A stretch of 64,000 nt of DNA from Begonia masoniana (lineage: Eukaryota > Streptophyta > Magnoliopsida > Cucurbitales > Begoniaceae), in assembly GCA_022432975.1 (NCBI GenBank), contig CM039506.1, positions 20,918,591 to 20,982,590 on the forward strand, written 5' to 3'. Below, one piece after another: positions 22,539 to 34,344 of this stretch. Position numbers and translations under genes: made by a program. Under the pieces are notes generated by a model. That model saw only the letters and a program-made list of their open reading frames with translations. It was not told where the DNA came from and did no database searches. Position 1 is the first letter of the stretch. The number at the start of each line of letters is the position of its first letter.

Positions 22539-25356
22539 TATTTAATTAAACACAAACAACAAAAATTGTTGTTTATGTTCGAGCTCCCCGCGAACGACGA
22601 AGAACAGGGGGAACGGCGACGAAGCTCGGGCGACGATCGACGAAGCGCCGGCGATTCTTGCCGTTCTCCGGCCAGACGACGGCGACGAGAGACTCCGGCA
22701 CATCCCCGCGCGCGAACCGACCAAGTAAGCTCGATTTTCTTTTCCCCCTGTTTCGGTTTTGTCATGGCCGACGGTGACGAGCTCGATTGAGCTCCGACCA
22801 CCGGCCACTTTTGGCCGTTCTTAGCGTCAAATGGCCGAGCATAACGCCGGCTATGGTTGCCGTGCGTTTGTGTGCTCAAATTGAGCGAAAACAGTGGATG
22901 CCCGAATTGGGCATTTCGGGTTTCTTGGGTGAAACCTCGATTTTTACATTTGGTTATGCTAATTGAGCGTATAGGAGGTTGATTGGTGAAGAAATTGACG
23001 AGAATTGATGGAAAACCGAAAATGGTGAAATTCCCGGTTTAGGGCAGATTCGCGTTTTTGGATTTTTGACCTAGCTAGAGTTGTTTGTTTTAGAATTTCT
23101 TTTGACAGGTTAAAATAGGTTATTAGAGGAGCGCGTGGCCGCTGGAATCGTTCGATTCCAATAACCGACGCGAAAGTTACGCACGTTTTAAGTTTCGGGT
23201 CGGTTTTTACCGAACCCAAATTAGTGGCCGTTTAGTTAGATTTTAGTTGGATTAAAGCTTTAGGAAATTGCTTTAGTTAAGGCTTTGTTAATTTGGACGT
23301 TTAGAAGCTTAAATTAGTTTTGACGTCAATGTTGTGTTTTGCCTCAGACAAACAACGCTCGTAGACGGAGCTCAGCGTGCTACGGACGACAGGTAAGTCT
23401 CTCGTGACTTGTTTGGCCGATTGGCCTACACCATAAGATTTCTTGTTGTTCGAGGAAATTGGAGATTATAGTAAGTGTCGGGCGAATAGGTTGGGTAGTT
23501 AGGTTAATTTCTTATTAGGTTATGTTTCTATTCGTCTTGATGGTATGCACGTTCATTGTTTGTTATTGCTTTGATTATGTTTATAGTATTGCACATGTTC
23601 ACGCATCATGTTTCTGAAAAGCACGAAAAAGGAATTTCTATGCATGTTTTCATGAAAAGGAAAAGGATAATGTAAATGTATGAATGAATGTAATCTGGTC
23701 AAGGAGGTGGCGGTGGTTCAGACATGGCTGCTTGGGGAGCATGTTTTCCCCCTGGTTAGATACGAGGGGCTATCCAATCGCGGGATGTGCCGCTCCTATC
23801 TAGCGAGAGTGAGGCCACGGTGACATTATGTAATGAAATGAAATGAAATGAATAGCGAAAAGGTAGGAAGCATGTTTTATGAACTGCACGCATAGCATGC
23901 ATTGCATTCACGTAGACTTACTGAGCCTTAAGCTCACGACTTATTTTTATGGTGTAGGTGACCTCTACACAGGTGAGGATGAGATCCCTCCACCCGAGGC
24001 ATGAACAGTTGAAGAAAGATGGCCCGTAAGAGTGTGCTGGGCAGTCGACGCGTAATTGACCCGTGGGGATGTAGGTATATGATTTGGGGACTTGATATGA
24101 AATGTATAGTTTGTCATATTAGGATGTTTGGGTTATTCTGGATAGAAATATGTAAGTGATAGGTGTAAGCTGTGGTAAATATTGTTGAATTGCTATGGAT
24201 AACGAAACTGTTTTGAATTTACAACTTTCTGGAACTGCTTGGGACTTTCTTTTTAAACAGGAGGAATGTTTGGTTTTTAAATGGATCCATGCAGTTTGTT
24301 TTCTTGGAAAATGTGTTTTGTTTACTTATGTCTCGAGTCGTTCTGAGTGAGATTATGGAGGATGTATGAGCGTCAAGAGATTTGATGTTGAACTGTATAA
24401 TTGAGATGTAGATAAGAAATGATATTGTCAGGATGTGATGAATTGATGAGTTGAGGAATGATAGAAGGTTGAGTGGTTTTATGTAAACTGTTTTTATATG
24501 ATAAATGAATTTTCTTTAAAGGTTTTCGAGAATGTTTTTAATTGGTTTAGAGGCTTAAAAAGGAAAATTTTATACGGGAAAAATAGGTACAGTTTTAGGG
24601 GTGTTACAGCAAATATCCACTGTCTCATTAAGGGGCGGATTAATTCCCTTAACAGTAAACTGATTCACATAGCTGTTTCAATATGTTCAATCCTTACCAT
24701 GCCAACATGCATTCAAATTCATTTTCGTATACTTTTAAAACATGATGCATAACATACAGATACATACAACTAAGCACAATCCTAACGTTTTGTGATGTAG
24801 GCCTGAAGGCACAAGCAAACTTCACTTACTTGGCTCTCCTGGAGATGCTCGGTTTTAACTACTCCAAATGCTCGCTTACCTAAGTTTATGACAGTACATT
24901 AATCCAACTCTTACTAAACCTTACAAAAAATCAATATTAAGATTGTGGAAACCGATTTGAAACTCTGCTACTCGTGTAATCCCATTTATCACTAAGAACC
25001 CGAACCTACGCTAAATCTCAGCATCTTCAAAATCCTCACATTGTACTCCCTCAGGTAACTAACCACTATATCATAAGAGAAATGAGGAAAACTTACCTAA
25101 GTTGAAGAAGAATCAGGCAAGGAAAATCGCCTAGAGAGCTCGGCTGCTTGAGCTGAAAACCCGAAGAGAAAAGTACGAAATTGGTGGCGGCTACTGTGCA
25201 TTAAACCCAACCCTCTTTCCTTAAATACGTTATCCACATGTAAAAATTGTAAATTTACTCTAGTGCCCTTGTCTAGTCATTTAATAACCCTACTTAAATT
25301 ATTGGCTAACCAAGTGTATACCATTAAAAGCTGGTTCGATAGAACCGGGTGTTACA
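22179..25356 (-). repeat. LTR fragment of a TGTAACACCC family, interrupted by S2
   Basis: Minus-strand sense start TGTAACACCCGGTTCTATCG at 25356. A TATTTAAGG box near 25215, then CAGTAGCCGCC about 30 bases on, match the E3/S3 promoter layout; GATGTAGGCCTGAAGGC near 24796 is a degenerate GGCC block. Removing S2 leaves two copies of a 111-bp tandem unit (starting at 22179 and 22290) with the TCATTAAGGGGCGGATTAATT core. The left part is missing because E2 is inserted at 22179. No coding sequence is seen. Confidence 0.75.
22309..24608 (+). mobile_element. S2: solo LTR (2.30 kb) with TSD GCAAA
   Basis: Starts TGTAATACCCGGCTTGTACGG and ends GGGGTGTTACA; flanked by GCAAA at 22304-22308 and 24609-24613. 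Contents in sense order: a TTA microsatellite (about 22507-22540), a hairpin (22554-22574), a GC-rich exon-like block (about 22575-22720), GGTAAGT (23392) with GGCCGATTGGCC (23415-23426), a stem-loop (23932-23946) and CAGGTGAGG near 23970. No internal region remains. Confidence 0.94.
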
Positions 25357-26848
25357 ATAACATACAGAGCGTCGCAGACAGAATATCACCGAGATCTCAT
25401 CCCACTAACTGGAGAGAACCCATCTAGCGGTCAGACTACTCGTTCCAGCTAGAGAGGGGGGATACACGCTTACAACACGTACAGCCGTGCCTGAGCCCCA
25501 TCTCGCGTGACCAGATAACATATTACGTTCATTAATTACATTACGTGAGATGTGGTATCGGCCAGACCCTTAATCGGCCCGCACGATAGATCGATAGCCC
25601 CCAATTTCTGGGCCACATAGGTTTTATGAAAACATCGTGCAGAAATTCATTTTCATGCTTAGTTGAAATACGTGATGCATGAACAGTTCAATATAATTGT
25701 AAACAAACAAACATGTGTACCATCAAGACTGTAAGAGAAATAACCTACAAAACGTTTAAACCTAACTACCCAATCAAAGCAACTTAAAACAAACAATCCA
25801 CTAAGATCCTCGACGCGACATCGAAGTACGGTGTAGGCCAATCGGCCAGAGTAAGTCATGAGAACTTACCTCGTGTCCGCTGCAGCTCGAGCTCCTTCCA
25901 CGAGCGTTGTTTGTCTGAGGCAAAACACAACATCTGCCGTTAAAACCAATTTAAGCTATTAAACGTCCAATTTAACTAAAACCTTAACTAAAGAGATTTC
26001 CTAAAGCTTTAATCCAATTCATTGAGTTATATTATCGAGCCAATCCCCGCTCGGCAACTCAAATCCAAATTACGAGTTTTCCCCCAAAATCTCAGATTTT
26101 CTCGAATTTTCAACATTTTCACAAATTAATCTAGTTTCGTCCAATAACGTCCAATACGTTCTATACATTCATAATCTACGACAACCTATTGATTTTGAAA
26201 CCCGAAATCGCATTTTTACCCTAAACCCTAACGAAACCCTAACGTTAAATCGGTCCAAAAATTGAAAACTAACACTATAGAATCATAGATTCATACCTAG
26301 GATTGCGATTGGAGGAGAAAACACGGAGAACGGAAGTCGAACGGAGGAGAAACGGATGTCGGAATCGGATCGGCCGAGAGAGAAATCGCCTCTGCTCTCT
26401 GGTTCTTCTCACGGGCAGGGAAGAAGTGAGGAGAAAAGAAGTTTATGTTATTTTTATAAATTTGGTTTGGCAAATTACCGTTTTGCCCTTTGCACTTAAT
26501 TCTATTTGTTTCGTCCTTTGTTTCGTTAATTAGTTAACGATTCGGGTTCTCCAAATTTTTTATTTCACTAATAGGTCCAACTTATTATTTGGGATTTATT
26601 AAAACTGTCCGTTCGCAAATCGGACCACGTTTACTATTTTTACTAAAACGTCTTTTATATTACGAGAAACGTAATTACCCGAAATATAGCGTTATTACTC
26701 CAAAAATTCTCGTAAATTTCTTAAAATTCCAATTAATCGTTAGGATTCTAATGACGCTTTCTTTTTGCAAAACGGATTTGATTCGACATATTTACAAAAA
26801 TGTCATCGTGTAATATAATATTAATATCCCGAAAAGCCGGGTATTACA
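25357..26848 (-). repeat. LTR fragment of a TGTAATACCC family
   Basis: Minus-strand LTR 5' half starting TGTAATACCCGGCTTTTCGG at 26848 and running to 25357. It resembles the E1/E5 LTR: TTTATAAAAA box (26451-26460), an exon-like block ending CCTAG|GTATGA near 26290, GGCCAATCGGCC (25836-25847) and the CCACTAACTGGAGAGA block near 25405. It is cut at 25357 by the neighbouring LTR fragment. The outer flank at 26849 is TCCTC; no matching duplication can be found in the window. Confidence 0.82.
26451..26460 (-). promoter_or_regulatory. TATA-like box in LTR fragment
   Basis: TTTATAAAAA on the minus strand, about 390 bases from the LTR start at 26848 and just before the exon-like block. The position is equivalent to the TATTAAAA of E5. 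Confidence 0.5.
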
Positions 26849-28095
26849 TCCTCACCCCACTGCGAGGTTGAAATCGCATGTTTTCGATACTTTAAAGTTT
26901 TACTCGATGAATAGTATTTTTTAAGGATTTTTTTACCACCAACCCTTACAGTAGGGTTTTTTTTTAAAAAAAAAAAACCATTTAAGTATTAAATTAAGTT
27001 AAACGGAACCAATATGTTAAATGAAAGTTAAAATTTGCAGTTGATTGACTTGTGATCGAAGATAATGACCAGCATTTAGGTCTTTTCTCCTCAATAGATG
27101 CAGAAACGGCGATAAAGACGATGAGAGCGGGAATGAAGAGCAGGATACGGAGGAAATTCCATGGGTATAACCCTTTTCACCTTCATCATGAGAACAGAGA
27201 AAAAAAGGAGATGCAGGAGAATAATCAACAGATGGACAACGAGGATCGAGGAAGAAAGGAAAGAGGTGGGTGAGAAGGAAATAATGGAATTGGGTGAAGA
27301 GAGAGAAAGACAATGGAGAGAGAAAGAAAGGCAGAGGGAAAGTTCTTCGATTTCCTGTTTTCTCTGAGGAACTCGGGCCAAAACAAGTAAAATCCCAAAA
27401 GAAAAGCCGACGTTACACGGTGTAAAATACTCATTTTCTTTGGATAGATTGACAAAGATTGGAGTTTTGAGAGGTTACAAAAAGGGTAAATCTGGAAACA
27501 TCTATAATAGCAGACGGAGTCTGTAAGAAAGTTAAGGTTGAAGACGATTGGGATACACAACTATGAAACCCAGCATTTATTTTGGAGGAGAAAAATGTAA
27601 TTTTCTTTCTTCTCACGTGCCACCTGTACAATCTTCTCTTTCCTTCCATAAAACTCTCAATTCTTTGTTAAGAATTTCTCGTAGAAACCCTATTTGCCTA
27701 CTGAGAGCGTCATGCGCAGAGCAGAGAGAGAGAAACTGAGGGAGAAAAATTGATCTTAGGTAAGTCTTTTTCCTCCACGATCATGGCAGATTTTTTTTTA
27801 GCAAATGTCTTTAGTTTCTTTTAAATCTATTTACAGATTCTCACATCTTCAAAGAAGCAAAGAAGCATAACCAAATCCCTTAGTTGTTTTATACTTTGCA
27901 GAAGAAGGATTTATCCATTCAGCCTATCTGTTTTCTTTTGAGAAATAAAGTAGAAAGCCACAAGTATCATGCCCATATTCATTCCAGAGCTACTAATTAA
28001 TTGTTTTGTTCTGTTGGAGAAAATTTTATATATATATTTCCAACCTTTCATGTATGGATTAATCGAGTGGTAAAAGGAGCTTAGTGAACAAATTT
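26849..28095. other. Unassigned region, possibly host or old transposon leader
   Basis: No protein family is recognised. It contains A/T runs (26940-26980), a purine-rich stretch (about 27110-27370, GAGAGAAAGA-like) that gives spurious Arg/Glu-rich ORFs, and a stretch at 27700-27765 that looks like a leader exon ending TTAG|GTAAGTC at about 27760, followed by a T-rich intron-like sequence. It could be the 5' leader of a host gene or of an old retroelement; the evidence does not decide. Confidence 0.35.
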
Positions 28096-29027
28096 TGTAA
28101 CCCAAAATTTGATTTTTATTTTTTTTTTGTTTAGGAACAAACTTAATGAATTAACACTTTGAACCTATGAATCTCGGATTATTGAGCTATTGGAAATTTT
28201 TGGATTTTGACTTGTTGTAAGTTCAATCGAGGTAGGGGTTTATTTTATTTTTTGGTTAAGTATTATTATTTTTAATTCATTAATTAAATTCATTTATTTG
28301 GCATAAAATGTTCATTTAATTTGGTACTATTGTTCTTTCACACATTTATTAACTGCATTATCTTATCATAGATAAAAATTGTGTGGTTTTAACTAGAAGT
28401 AATAGGACAGTTGAAGAGCCGTGTCTTTGGGCGCGAAACCCTAAACCTTATCAGGGTAATTATGGCGTGCGACCGCCTGATGTTGATGTTTTGGCCTATG
28501 GCCCAGTGTACTCGGAGTCCATGAGAGGCTCCATTTTCACCGAACATCTATTTAAATTGCATAACTGCATTTTTATTAAATCTATGCATAATATTATATG
28601 ACTGCTGGAAATAAACTCTACCCCTATTGAGTTTAGTCGACTCACCCCAAACGACTACTATTTTTTTTCAGGATTCAGTAAAGGAGAATTTAATTATCGG
28701 CATGGTAACAATCACTTTGCAGAAATTCTCTATTTTAATAAATTTTTCTTGAGGACGTATCTTATAATTTGAAGGTTGAACACTACTGTGGATGTGTAAG
28801 CTTTATTGTATTTAATTCACGTATGTTATTTTATTTAGACGTATATCATTACATTATCTAGTGTTACTTGTTGGACCTGTTTATTTATCTGTCTGGGCCA
28901 TGGCTTATCTTAATTGGTTAATATTCCACTGCAATTGGTGAAATTTGGTACTAAGGGTCGGACGATCTAGTCCTTTTCGAGCCGGGTCGTTCCCCGTTCT
29001 ATTGCGGCTCCCCTTTGGGGCGTGACA
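28096..29027 (+). repeat. Old LTR (0.93 kb) of a different retrotransposon
   Basis: The right edge is well supported: CGTGACA at 29021-29027 is followed 7 bases later by TGGTATCAGAGAC (29035-29047), a slightly mutated initiator-Met PBS. The left edge is set at TGTAACCC (28096), the nearest TGTAAC start with a fitting length; this edge is less certain. The LTR is much shorter than the others and shares no minisatellite with them. A plus-strand ORF near 28383 has no recognisable domain. Confidence 0.5.
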
Positions 29028-29465
29028 GAAAATTTGGTATCAGAGACAGATTTTCATCTTGAAAAGTGACACTCGTAAGATAGATGATGTAATGATATAC
29101 ACGAATTATTATCATAACTGAGGACGTGTTCTAGTAGTATCGAAAAGTTTTCATATTTCAATCGTGCCTCCAAGGGACGCACATTGGGTATGTGCATATA
29201 TGGCTACATAGCAATTTATTAGTCTGAGAGTGCCACTAAATGTTGATAGAAAATTGAAGGATTGGATAAGTATCTTCACTCTTAAGTATTTGAGCATAGA
29301 TTGTGAAAGGATTTGGATATGTTAATCCGCTAATGTTTACGATAAATTGAACTCAATGGTTGATGAGTGTGACTTTATGAGATGATATAGCGCCATCGAT
29401 TTTTGTATAGTAAGAAAAGGGATTTCCCATATTTTATGGTGAATATTATGGACTTTTTAGGAATC
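29028..29465 (+). pseudogene. Degenerate internal start of the old element
   Basis: Follows the PBS at 29035-29047. A GTGCCTCCAAGGGACGCAC stretch near 29164 resembles the ATG-CCT-CCA-AG(G/A) start typical of plant Ty3/gypsy gag (family knowledge), with the start codon lost. No open frame survives. It is cut by E3 at 29471 and probably resumes at 39353. Confidence 0.4.
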
Positions 29466-29879
29466 GATTGTGTAACGACCCGGGGAGGATCGCCACGTAG
29501 TTCATAACATTCTAAGAACACTGACTTTAAATTATACTCTGTACACACTTTTTTTTTTCTTTCTTTTACTGTTTGTAAAAAAATTGACAGAACTCATCCT
29601 TCAAGAATTTGACTACCCGTATAGTCGTTAGCATGGTTCGTAACAGAGTAAAGCGACTAGACGCAAACGTTAATCCTTAACATAATCGGGCAGAAGGAAG
29701 GATACTCATAGATCACACGACTTCATCGAGCTCGGGCTGCATGGGTTTGCATGCACCAGCTGATGGGGTACGCATCATCCGGTCTGTCACGTGCATACCA
29801 CGCGACTCACCTAATAGTGTTCAGTGGAAAACCTCTTCCGGTGAACACGTGCATCTCTCGTGCATAATTAAAAAAAAAA

Positions 29880-30180
29880 CATCATCCGGTCACTAAACGA
29901 CAAAATAACATTTTTGTCATCCGGTCACTAAACGACAAAATAACATTTTTGTCATCCGGTCACTAAACGACAAAATAACATGTCCATCTTCCTGTAGAGA
30001 AATGCACTACTCCTACCGGTCACTAAACGACAAAATAACAAATCCATCTTCCGGTAGAGAAATGCACTACTCCTACTGGTCACTAAACGACAAAATAACA
30101 AATCCATCTTCCGGTAGAGAAATGCACTACTCCTACCGGTCACTAAACGACAAAATAACACTTTTGTCATCCGGTAGCTT
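29880..30180 (-). repeat. E3 LTR array A, 35- and 60-bp units (3' LTR copy)
   Basis: Units share CCGGTCACTAAACGACAAAA followed by TAACA; three longer 60-bp units add a CCATCTTCCGGTAGAG block. The 5' LTR copy is at about 37170-37465. The reverse complement of the core (TTATTTTGTCGTTTAGTG) recurs in S3 at 56060-56215. ORFs across it on both strands are artefacts. Confidence 0.88.
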
Positions 30181-30798
30181 AAACACTTTGCATCCACCGG
30201 TGACGTCAGCCGGATGATTACTCATCCAGCTTCTATCACATGACAGAAAACATTATCATTTCCGAATAACCTCACCCAACATAAATACCACATCTCAGTC
30301 AGAATGCATATAGCGGAAGACTCAACAACAGACCATTTAATAATCTCTATAATCATTCCCAGACTCAATAATCAACCAGATAGTTTCAAGACTCAATATT
30401 ATAAAATAATTTCATCCTACTTATACTACCATGTTCTTCATCATACTGTAATCATAGAGCATTAACCAGGGGTCATATCCGCCTCTCCAGTCCTGCACTG
30501 CCACCTTGAGCTCTCACCAGCTACCGGTCTTAAATTTCTTCATTAAACTTGGTATCCTCACCTGTAAATTCTTCACCTACATCATAAGGTTTAACTATAA
30601 GCCTAATGCTTAGTAAGGGATGCATGCTGACAGATAAACATGAGTGTACAAATAGAAGAAAACATAGTTCGTAAATCTTTCTTCATTCATGATCATTTTT
30701 ATCTTTTGCATAGCATGTATTAAGGGAAGTGACGAGGGAGAAAGACAGGGGTACACAGTCATTTGCCATTCGGGCAATCATAGTAGCGCCTAGCTCGG

Positions 30799-31168
30799 CC
30801 TCCACCGGCGAGAGAATCCGCGAGCTAGCGTACCTCAACTCGGCCTCCACCAGTGGGAGAATTCACGAGTCGTACATAACATTACCCGGCCTCCACCAGT
30901 GGGAGAATTCGCGAGTCGTACATAACATTACCCGGCCTCCACCAGTGGGAGAATTCGCGAGTCGTACATAACATTACCCGGCCTCCACCAGTGGGAGAAT
31001 TCGCGAGTCATACATAACATTATCCAGCCTCCACCAGTGGGAGAATTCGCGAGTCATACATAACATTACCCAGCCTCCACCAGTGGGAGAATTCGCGAGT
31101 CATACATAACATTACCCGGCCTTCACTAGTGGGAGAATTCGCGAGTCATACATAACATTATGAACATA
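30799..31168 (-). repeat. E3 LTR array B, eight 46-bp units (3' LTR copy)
   Basis: Unit begins CCTCCACCAGTGGGAGAATT and ends with TACATAACATTACCCGG. The first unit is the most diverged and the last ends ATTATGAAC. The partner LTR has six units at about 38087-38357. Confidence 0.92.
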
Positions 31169-32197
31169 TCATAGTCGTTTTCCCCCGTTCTACGCTTAAT
31201 CATGCTTACATTTGTTTTACATGTTCTTGACTTGATCATAAACGTGCACATAATGCATGGACACAGATTTCACAGAGGAATATCATACTATAAAAACGAG
31301 TAGAAGCATCATGCAACTTAACATCTTTTTGTTCAAATACTTCATATCATGGCAAACTACTAGTCATTATCAACAGACAAACATTTCAATAATTTTTCCT
31401 AGTATCCTTGCGATGTAGGGCCCTAATGGCCGGAAATCTTAATACATCCACTTACCTGGTCTCCTTAGCACTGGAGTTCCTTTCTCTTCAACTTCCTCAC
31501 CTAAAACATTTACATTGTAGTAGTTAAAACAAAAATCCTAACAGTTCTAATCTCAAGTTATCCTAAGGTTTAATAGCTAAGGTCATTCCCGAATCCTTGG
31601 TTTGCTAGACTATGCAGAATCTGAAATCTAGAATAAAACAAACAGGTTCAACTATCGATTAAATCTGAGTTGGTTACTTAAAATGTTCAGAATCGATTCG
31701 GGTTGACATTACTACTCTCGGATTCCAAAATGTTCTAATACCACTCGGCCATCGATAAAATCGAGCTCAAATGCTGAGCTGAAAACAGAGCTATTAGACT
31801 AACAGATAACCACATTATCAAACCCGTACCTCGAGCACAAAGTAGCCAAGAAGCAGCAAGAAAAACGATTGCCGAAAGGGGGATTTCCAGCTGACAGAGA
31901 GCGGGAGCTTGGGAGAGAAGAAATCGCCGGAAAAAAAGGGATGTCGGCTACAGTAGTTTAAATGAGGTTTGAATCTTTTCCTTTTTCTTTAAATACTGAT
32001 CTCAATCTTCCATTATTATAATCTTGCCACTCAACCTAGTTTTAAACCCACATTTAATTAATTAAACTTGTCATAAAATCCCAAACCGCGAAAATTAGAT
32101 AACATGACCGTTGATACAGTTAAGAAAGTCACCTGCCCGATGACTCGGGTGTTACATCCACCCCTCCTTAAACAAAATTTTCGTCCCCGAAAATTGA

Positions 32198-32944
32198 TCA
32201 AGCAAAAAGCTCAGGATACTTGTCTAACATGTCCTGTTGTCGCTCCCAAGTGGCTTCTTCGACTCCGTGATTTGTCCACAAAACTTTAACCAATAGGATT
32301 TCCTTATTCCTTAGATTTTTCACTGCATAATCCAAAATTTGCACTGGTTTCTCTTCATTCTCTAAAGTTGGTTCAATCTCGATTTCTGACGGCGTCACAA
32401 CATGCGTTGGGTCACGTATGCACTTCCTTAGCATAGACACATGAAAAACATTATGAACTTTCTCCAATGACGGGGGCAATTGCAATCTGTAAGCTGTGTT
32501 TCCAACCTTTGCCAAAACAGGAAATGGCCTAATGAACCGTGGATTAAGCTTCCCCTTCATACCAAATCTTAGCACTCCTTTAAATGGCGAAATCTTCAGG
32601 AAAACTTCATCACCAACAGCAAATTCGAGGTCTCTCCTCCTTTGGTCTGCATAACTCTTCTGTCGGCTTTGAGCAGTTATCATTCTTTTCCTAATAGTGG
32701 CAATCTTGTTTGACATCTGCTGCAGTAACTCAGGACCTAGGAGTTTCGCTTCACCAACTTCATCTCAATACAGAGGTGATCTGCACTTCCTACCATAAAG
32801 TGCTTCATAAGGTGCCATACCGATGGTGGACTGATAACTGTTGTTGTAGGAGAATTCAACCAAGGGCAGGTATCGACTCCAAGACATCTGAAAATCCAGA
32901 GCACAAGCCCTCAACATATCTTCAAGTATCTGAATGGTTCTCTC
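32198..32944 (-). pseudogene. E3 integrase C-terminus and chromodomain-like tail
   Basis: Follows a one-base deletion near 32945 that shifts the frame out of the integrase core. A TGA replaces a Trp codon near 32765 in the LYWDEV block; the frame is then open to the stop at 32198. Blocks in order: MSNKIATIRKRMITAQSRQK, YADQRRRDLEFAVGDEVFL, KISPFKGVLRFG, the GPY/F-like PRFIRPFPVL (the usual Gly of GPF is Arg), FHVSMLRKCIRDP and the tail VKVLWTNHGVEEATWERQ...YPELFA. The tail matches the short chromodomain of plant chromoviruses. Confidence 0.9.
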
Positions 32945-34344
32945 AATTGGCCATCTGTCTGAGGGTGAAATGCAGTGCTGAAAGTTAGCTTAGTACCAAG
33001 CGTGCCTTGAAGGCTCTGCCAAAATCTTGAGGTGAATCTGGGGTCACGATCAGAGACAATGGATAAAGGGATTCCATGTAATCTGATAACCTCCTGAACA
33101 TACAGGTCAGCAAGCTGGTCCATTGAGAAGGTCGTTCTTACCGGTAAAAAGTGGGCGGACTTTGTCAACCTGTCAACCACAACCCAAATACTATCGTGTC
33201 CTTTAGTTTTCTTTGGCAAACCTACAACAAAATCCATGGCAATGTTTTCCCACTTCCATTCTGGAATGGGTAATGGTTGAAGGGTGCCTCCTGGTCGTTG
33301 GTGCTCTGCTTTGACTTGTTGGCATACCAAACATGATTCAACAAACTTAGCCACATCCCTCTTCATGTTTGGCCACCAATAATGTGACCTTAAATCCCGA
33401 TACATCTTGGTGTTACCAGGATGCACAGAGAAGGAAGATGAATGAGCTTCAGCCAAGATTAACTTACGTAACCCTTCATCATCAGGGACATACCATCTAT
33501 CTCTAAACCTCAGAATCCCATCCATGGAGTGGCTATACTCAGAGGCGGTGTCCTTCACCTTGTTCAATATTCTGTTATTCTCCTCTGAGTCCATCTGTTG
33601 TGCTTCTTTGATCTTTTCCAAGATGGTTGGTTGGATGGTCAGAGTAGTAAGTAGACTTGACAGTTCAGGAACTAACTCCAACTCCAATTTTCGAATCTCT
33701 GTCCTAAAAGGTATAGACATGGTTGACACAACGATTTGCATTGTAGTTGACATTCGGCTCAGTGCGTCAGCTACAGAGTTAGCCTTACCTGGGTGGTACT
33801 TAATCTCAAAGTCATAATCCTTTACAAACTCTAACCAACGTCTTTGTCTCATGTTTAATTCTCTTTGAGTGAAAAGGTATTTCAAGCTCTTATGGTCAGA
33901 AAATACTTCACACTGTCGTCCATACAAATAGTGTCTCCAAATCTTTAGTGCAAAAACAACTGCGGCTAGTTCCAAATCATGAGTGGGGTAGTTCTGCTCG
34001 TGACTCTTTAGCTGCCTAGAGGCATACGCTATAACTTTGCCTTCTTGCATCAAAACACACCCTAATCCAACTTTGGATGCATCACAATATACACTAAACT
34101 TTCCTTCATCAGTTGGGAGGGTCAATACCGGGGCTGTAGTTAACTTCACCTTCAATGTCAGGAAGCTATTCTCACAAGCTTCGGTCCAAGAATATTTATT
34201 GTCCTTCTTTGTCAAATTCGTCAGGGTCTTAGCTATCATAGAAAATCCTTTGATGAACTTTCTGTAATAGCCTGCTAATCCAAGGAAACTGCGGACATCG
34301 CTGGCATTCTTTGGTTGTGGCCAATCCTTTACTGCCTGAATTTT
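32945..34344 (-). pseudogene. E3 RNase H and integrase core
   Basis: Lies between two one-base deletions (near 34340 and near 32945). The open stretch is 34239-32911. RNase H shows [49 protein letters not shown] and [12 protein letters not shown]. Integrase shows the HHCC module ([15 protein letters not shown] ... [12 protein letters not shown]) and all visible catalytic blocks ([33 protein letters not shown], then FHPQTDGQ just before the frameshift). Catalytic residues are intact, unlike E2. Confidence 0.93.

Larger units (their letters stand above)
29471..32156 (-). repeat. E3 3' LTR (2.69 kb)
   Basis: Minus-strand start TGTAACACCCGAGTCATCGG at 32156 and end CCGGGTCGTTACA at 29471. Holds the GGCC block (about 31419-31432), stem-loop (30598-30612), eight 46-bp units (about 30799-31168) and the 60-bp/35-bp array (about 29880-30180). 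Confidence 0.95.

Noticed and set aside
11989..22790. Small Arg-rich ORFs in S1 (11989-12219) and S2 (22566-22790), both ending DELD
   Set aside because: The shared ending comes from homologous DNA; upstream the homologous bases are read in different frames, so the protein is not conserved.
27052..27367. Glu/Arg-rich ORFs
   Set aside because: Low-complexity purine tract; overlapping ORFs on both strands.
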